From: Przewalskia tangutica
Lineage: Eukaryota; Streptophyta; Magnoliopsida; Solanales; Solanaceae
NCBI GenBank assembly: GCA_029844215.1
Contig: JAQGDG010000263.1
Span: forward strand, 151,139 to 215,138
DNA: 64,000 bases
Direction: 5' to 3'
Both the position numbers and the translations under genes were made by a program. Each line of letters starts with the position of its first letter. The first letter of the stretch is position 1. The notes beneath the pieces were generated by a model, which saw only the letters and a list, made by a program, of their open reading frames with translations, did not search any database and had not been told where the DNA came from. Shown piece after piece: positions 59,373 through 64,000 of this stretch.

Positions 59373-59773
59373 GTCAGTGAAGGCCAACCGATGGCGAAGA
59401 TCCGTCCAGTGTTAGGCAAGTGTAAGGTCAAGATTAAGCCATGTGCAACCTTATCCATCTACCCAAAATATCCTACGACTCCTTGACCAAAAACAATGCA
59501 CAAAAGCGTGCGACTCTCCCGTTTCGTCAGTCACTCCTTCGATTAGAGGGTGACAAGTGTAAGCCTCTCGTTGATCAAAATGTTTAAGTCTCTCGGAAAA
59601 ATCCATAAAATTATAAATGGCGTGGCGAATTTTCCCTACGAAAGCTGGAAGCGTTTAGTCGAAAAAGCGACTATAATCGGTGTTGTGTACAAATTTCGAA
59701 ACTAGCCAACTTTAAGGCTCAAATTATAATACGTCTGCGCTCACGTACATACTACGGAAATACGGGTATAACA

Positions 59774-60739
59774 TTCTCCCTCCTTAGAAACATTCGTCGA
59801 ATGTTCCTTCTCAAGCGGATAACGATAAAGTTCTTCTAATAAGTTGTCAGCGCCCCTGGCCGCGAAACAACACGTGCGCCAAATACTTATATCGAGTCCA
59901 CGAGAAACACCTCTAACATCACAAACTTTTGTCACTTTGCGCGAGGTTCTAGTGTCGCTCGGCGACCAACAAATGATGCCGGTGCATCGCGATTCACGAG
60001 GTCTAAAATATACATCCTTGCGCCTTCTCACTTTACAAGAAATGATCATATCTATGCTCGCAATACATGCTCGCCTCTACCGCTTACTCGTCGTACTCTT
60101 CTCGAACTCTTGAACTCTTCGATATCATTACCACACTTGATCATCGCTTGATTCTCCAAACCTTGGAGTCACCGCCTCGACTTGGTTATCTTACTAGCCT
60201 CAATCTTCGCCCAGGCCACTTGGCCTTCACGATCCGCCGGTCGAACATATCCACGAACTCATCGATGGTCATCTAAACTTGGGCTAGCACCCTCGTGACC
60301 CTACCGCTGGCGGGACCACGAGCTGACCCCACCTCATTCGGACTCACGGGTTGACCGCGCAACATGTCCTCGGCGAGCCTCTGTCACGCCGAGCTCTCGT
60401 TTCTCGTCCGGAACAACGCTTGCTAAATCACGTCATGAAAGATACCACTTTCGTTTACCCAACCAGAGACTTATCACACAATATATTCTAGGCATAAAAT
60501 GCACTCGACAAGGATCACTCATGAAATCTTGTACTCAAGGCGACGCACATCTAAGGTCTCAGCGTAATATTCTAAGGTTAAATCATTTTCTACTTTGAGC
60601 TTACCCTTTTTCCCCTGACCGGGTTCTAAATCACATTTTAGCACAAAGCTATCCGAACATAACACTTAACACATTAACATAACATCAAAACATACAAGCC
60701 TCTAGATGGTTAAGGATATACAGAAGCTACCGCTCCGCT
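59774..60739 (-). other. Post-gag non-coding region of E11
   Basis: This 966-bp tail follows E4 18310-19254 closely, including the gaacattcg-type inverted repeat next to the PPT complement (ttctccctccttag). A minus-strand open frame of 102 codons (59741-60049) crosses into the LTR and has no domain I know. Confidence 0.66.
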
Positions 60740-61965
60740 CTAATCATAAATGCGCCTGCGTGACATGCTTGTAGAAAGCGATGAACACCTTGCGATCCGT
60801 GAGGCTGCGCCCAGTGCGGTACCTCTCTATAAGCACAGATCTCGTCCGCATGGCCACGGCGCGAGTGAAACAAGCACCCGATAAAAAAGCGACATTTCCG
60901 GGATGATGTTTGCCGCATCGTGCCTGTGAGGGACGTGAATCCTGGCGCTAGCACTGCGTAAACTGTGAACGGAAGCCACGGAGCTCGACCAGCTCGAATA
61001 CCGAGCGACACGAAGGCGCGGAGGACCACTGCATCTTGGCGGAGGTACATAACTAGGCTAGCTGGCGGCGGTCGCCTCGAAAAGTTACCAAAGGACCTGC
61101 TGTACGGCCTCTTACTGGCGATCTCGGTCATTCAGTCGACCTCTCAGTGCCTCGCGTCCTGGTGCGTGAGCTTGCGTGCGGGCAATGTCCATGCGGTGAA
61201 GAAACTACACCGTACAAGTCTCTGCCCGTAATCGTCGGCCGGTGGCGTGGCGGTGTACTCTGTCCTCCATATCCACTACTACGGCGGGAACATCTGAGCT
61301 AATGAGTCGAACTCCACATTGTACTCTCTAGCAATCGCGATCACGCCTCGGCGTCAAAAATCGCCGGCCCGAGCCCTCCTCATGCAGTGGAGGCAAGAAA
61401 TGTGCAAGAAATGCCCTCGAGAACTCGTCCCAATGGCTGGAAGTGCATACTCTTCCGGGACAGCTCGCGAATCAAACGATCAAGCTGCGATATCGCGCGG
61501 TGATGCGAACCAATACCACCGACTACGCCTGCGAGGCTCGATCACTCTCATGATCGTGTAGGCTGTCGGATAAACTCACGGTCGTCCTCGACTCTCGATC
61601 CATAGAACAACGGAGGCTCTGACTCGGGAAGTCCGTAACCTCAGCCCATGCGCTCGGGGTGAACTACGGTCTTTGTTGGAAGTGGGCTGCTGCGTCGGCC
61701 TATCCTCATATCGGCCACGACCACGGCGATGGCGAGCCATCTCCTTGTACCCCGTCATCGGCTCGGTGTGGGTGGAGGCTCGAGTCTTGTAGTCTCGGCA
61801 GCTCTGCTGCGACTCTAAGCTCTCTTTGGTCTTTGTGGCGTCATGAAACCAGCCGTCGGAAATCTTGTCTCAGTCTTGGCCAGGCTGCGCCCTCGTACTC
61901 CTCTGTATCTTACTAACTCCCTCATTGCCTTGCCCATCTGGGCTGGGTTGCCTGCGCGGAGGCAT
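60740..61965 (-). pseudogene. gag: gag-like gene of E11, frameshifted
   Basis: The minus-strand start (61963-61965) gives MPPRRQPSPDGQGNEG, and the stop is at 60740-60742. Capsid words appear in separate frames: a Tyr-Glu-Asp-Arg-Pro stretch (61576-61758), a region matching MEDRVHR near 61260, and a C-terminal piece with the knuckle (RQTSSRKCRFFIGCLFHSRR) in 60727-61131. Its order and length match E4. The LTRs look young, yet frameshifts are as many as in older copies. The copy is probably non-coding as assembled. Confidence 0.77.
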
Positions 61966-62147
61966 AGCGGTAAAGGAAAGGAATCGTCGGAGGGTCGATT
62001 TATCACGACTACAGGCGCGATCTCGGAATGAGAAGAATGAAACCGATCCTAAATGTCCTATAGCCTCACGATTATAGATGTGGTGCACAACACCGATAAT
62101 CAAGACTCTACTAGACACGATGCGTAGACACTTTCAGAGGACTAAGC

Positions 62148-62159
62148 GCTCTGATACCA
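62148..62159 (-). promoter_or_regulatory. Primer-binding site, tRNA-iMet type (E11)
   Basis: Plus-strand gctctgatacca is the exact complement of TGGTATCAGAGC. It is the only one of the seven initiator-Met sites here that keeps the intact CTG. Confidence 0.92.
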
Positions 62160-62163
62160 CTTT

Positions 62164-64000
62164 TGTCACGACCGAACAGGGCGTGGTGGTGCTACCGGGC
62201 ACCTGGTGATCTGACATCGAGAGAAAATCAGCGGAAATAAAAACATGAACATGAATTAAGAGAAAAGATAAATAAGCAGGCCAACCAAGCGGTTGCCTTC
62301 ATCATATATACATAAATACGACGGTTATCCTTTTTACAAACCACGCCCGCGATTACTACAGACCTCTAAGATTTTTACAACATCAATGGCGGGACGGGGC
62401 CGCCATACCACAGATGTATAAGAATCTACGGACTCGAGGTAACATACCAAAAGATAAGCCTCAGAAGAGCGGAGCTTCCCAATCTGTGAAAGGTGATCCT
62501 AAGCGGGGATCGACGGCCGATGTACCTTTTACTGCGGCGTGAGCGGCCCCAGAAGGAGAGTCGATCTGACAGTACCAAGTATGTGGCGTAAAATCTTGCG
62601 TAAATGAAATCATAATAGTCTATATAAAGCGGGAGACATGTATGATAGCAAACTCTGATTCCTGACATAGAAGCGATCATGTCAAATCGAGGACTCGCGC
62701 CACAAGTCATCCGCCGTGCGTGGAACTTCTTCCGCCGGCTGGCGATCTGGTACAAATCATGTGATACATATAACGGTCTCGGCCCGTCTTATGGACCCGA
62801 TATGAAAGCGTGTGGAATACATTCCGGATGAACGGTGGTCGATGAAATACATTCGGATGAGCCGTAGTCAGTGATATACATTCGGATGAGCCGGTAGTCG
62901 AGTGAAATCATTCCGGATGAGCCGGTAATCAAGTGAAATCATTCGGATGAGCCGGTAATCAAGTGAAATACATTCGGATGAGCCGGTAATCAAGTGAAAT
63001 ACATTCCGGATGAGCCGGTAGTCGAGTGAAATACATTCCGGATGAGCCGTGATCGAGTGAAATACATTCGGATGAGCCGGTAGTCAAGTGAAATACATTC
63101 GGACGAGCGGTAGTCAAGTGAAATACATTCGGATGAGCCGGTAGTCGAGTAGAACACGATACTTGCAACAAGGCTATCACCGTAACATGGTCAAGTTTCA
63201 TAACAACAAGCATAAGCAAGTTACACGACTTCGAGTACTTTCATTTTATGTCAAAGTCAGGATTTTAACCCTAAAAGTACTACGTCAGTTAAATTCCTTT
63301 TAAGATCCGTTTCTTTTACAAGGTCACGATACGTAGTATAAAATTGGTGACTAACATTGTTAAGTAAACCAAAATGCTTTCCTTTGTAAAATCAAGTAAC
63401 AACCTTATTTTCCAAGCGTTCAAGTTTGCCTAATTTGAATGCTCGAGTTTCTCATTTTAGAAAAGGTTTAGTAGTTCATAGTTTTAAATCCTTTAAAACA
63501 TAATTCTCCTTTAAGCGTTTTGAGAAACCTATGTCTTATAAGTGAGTAGGTTCTTCTTGTTTATAATCAATCTTATTAAGCGACCGTGATCTGAAATGTC
63601 ATTTTGTCTAAATCTTAGCACATGCGGATGGAAGTTTCTCTTGGTTTTAGTAATACTAAATCTGTCCAAAACATTTCCTTTTACTTATTGCGATGGTTTG
63701 TCGATACACGTTCGATTTAGAAATCGATAAAACATTTTAATTGTTATACTAACTTCCGTAAAGCTAGTATAACTCTTAAGTTTCAAAAACCAAGTATTAC
63801 TTCTTCTCTCAAAATGATTCAAAAATCTTTTGAAATACTTCAAGTTCTTTATTATCACATAGCTTGACCGGTTATAGTTCAAATCGATTACCTCTTAAAA
63901 ACCACAAGTACTTTCTTACCTACATAAAGGCTTATAACGACTTCCCGTAAAGCGTTATAACACTTTATGTTTCAAATAATCAAATACATTAAACATATGT
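62164..64000 (-). mobile_element. E11 5' LTR (A-type, first 1.84 kb in window)
   Basis: The LTR begins at tgtcacgaccgaac beside the primer site and runs off the window end. It holds the minisatellite, the conserved core (about 63565-63640) and one hairpin module near 63740-63780. U3 and the promoter lie outside. Confidence 0.9.
62815..63155 (-). repeat. LTR minisatellite, about 31-bp unit (E11 5' LTR)
   Basis: About eleven units run in the same order of variants as in 57135-57485, which supports the pairing of these two LTRs. Confidence 0.92.

Larger units (their letters stand above)
56497..59773 (-). mobile_element. E11 3' LTR (A-type, 3277 bp)
   Basis: This is a complete antisense LTR from tgtcacgaccg to gggtataaca. 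It matches 62164-64000 almost base for base in AT-rich parts. It has a minisatellite, the conserved core near 57905-57970 and a TATA box at 59364-59372. It is the youngest layer on the right side, since E11 lies in E10, which lies in E8. Confidence 0.92.

Overview
This is plant nuclear DNA made almost wholly of nested Ty3/gypsy LTR retrotransposons; I found no host gene, rRNA gene or tRNA gene. The kingdom call rests on plant-type gag and integrase protein motifs, tRNA-iMet and tRNA-Asp primer sites, very long LTRs with TATA boxes, and heavy nesting. The gag and Tekay/Del-like integrase wording resembles copies known from asterids such as Solanaceae, but the species cannot be fixed from the sequence.

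Names used below: E1 to E11 are elements; A-type and C-type are two related long-LTR families; D1 is a Tekay/Del-like chromovirus remnant. Layout: E1 (+, 1-7730, 5' end outside the window) sits in the 3' LTR of E2 (-, to 13101). E2 sits in the 3' LTR of E3 (-, 13102-32108). E3 is also split by E4 (-, 15141-23826), which landed in its integrase gene, and by E5 (+ solo LTR, 27411-30594), which landed in its 5' LTR. E3 itself lies in E6, a C-type LTR whose 3' part is 32109-34570. E6 lies in the integrase region of D1 (34571-38933). On the right, E7 (+, C-type LTR and leader, 38973-43368) is followed by E8 (-, from 43369). E8 carries E9 (+ solo LTR, 44421-47887) in one LTR, and E10 (-, tRNA-Asp primed, 52220-56496) 34 bp inside the other. 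E11 (-, 56497 to the window end) lies inside the LTR of E10.

The A-type elements have LTRs of about 3.2 kb around an internal region of only about 2.1-2.4 kb. That region has a tRNA-iMet primer site, one gag-like gene ending at a shared stop, a non-coding tail of 0.7-1 kb and a polypurine tract. No protease, reverse transcriptase or RNase H is seen in it. This is the gag-only, non-autonomous plan known in plants as TR-GAG, so movement would need proteins from another element. E3 keeps an integrase fragment and may show the ancestry.

Every copy of gag is broken by small indels. Many differences between near-identical copies fall at CAG/CTG triplets, which suggests base-calling error in methylated DNA as well as real decay. 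Each LTR carries a minisatellite at the same relative place, but the repeat unit differs by subfamily. Because + LTRs sit inside - LTRs, the window holds kilobase-scale inverted repeats that could form double-stranded RNA.
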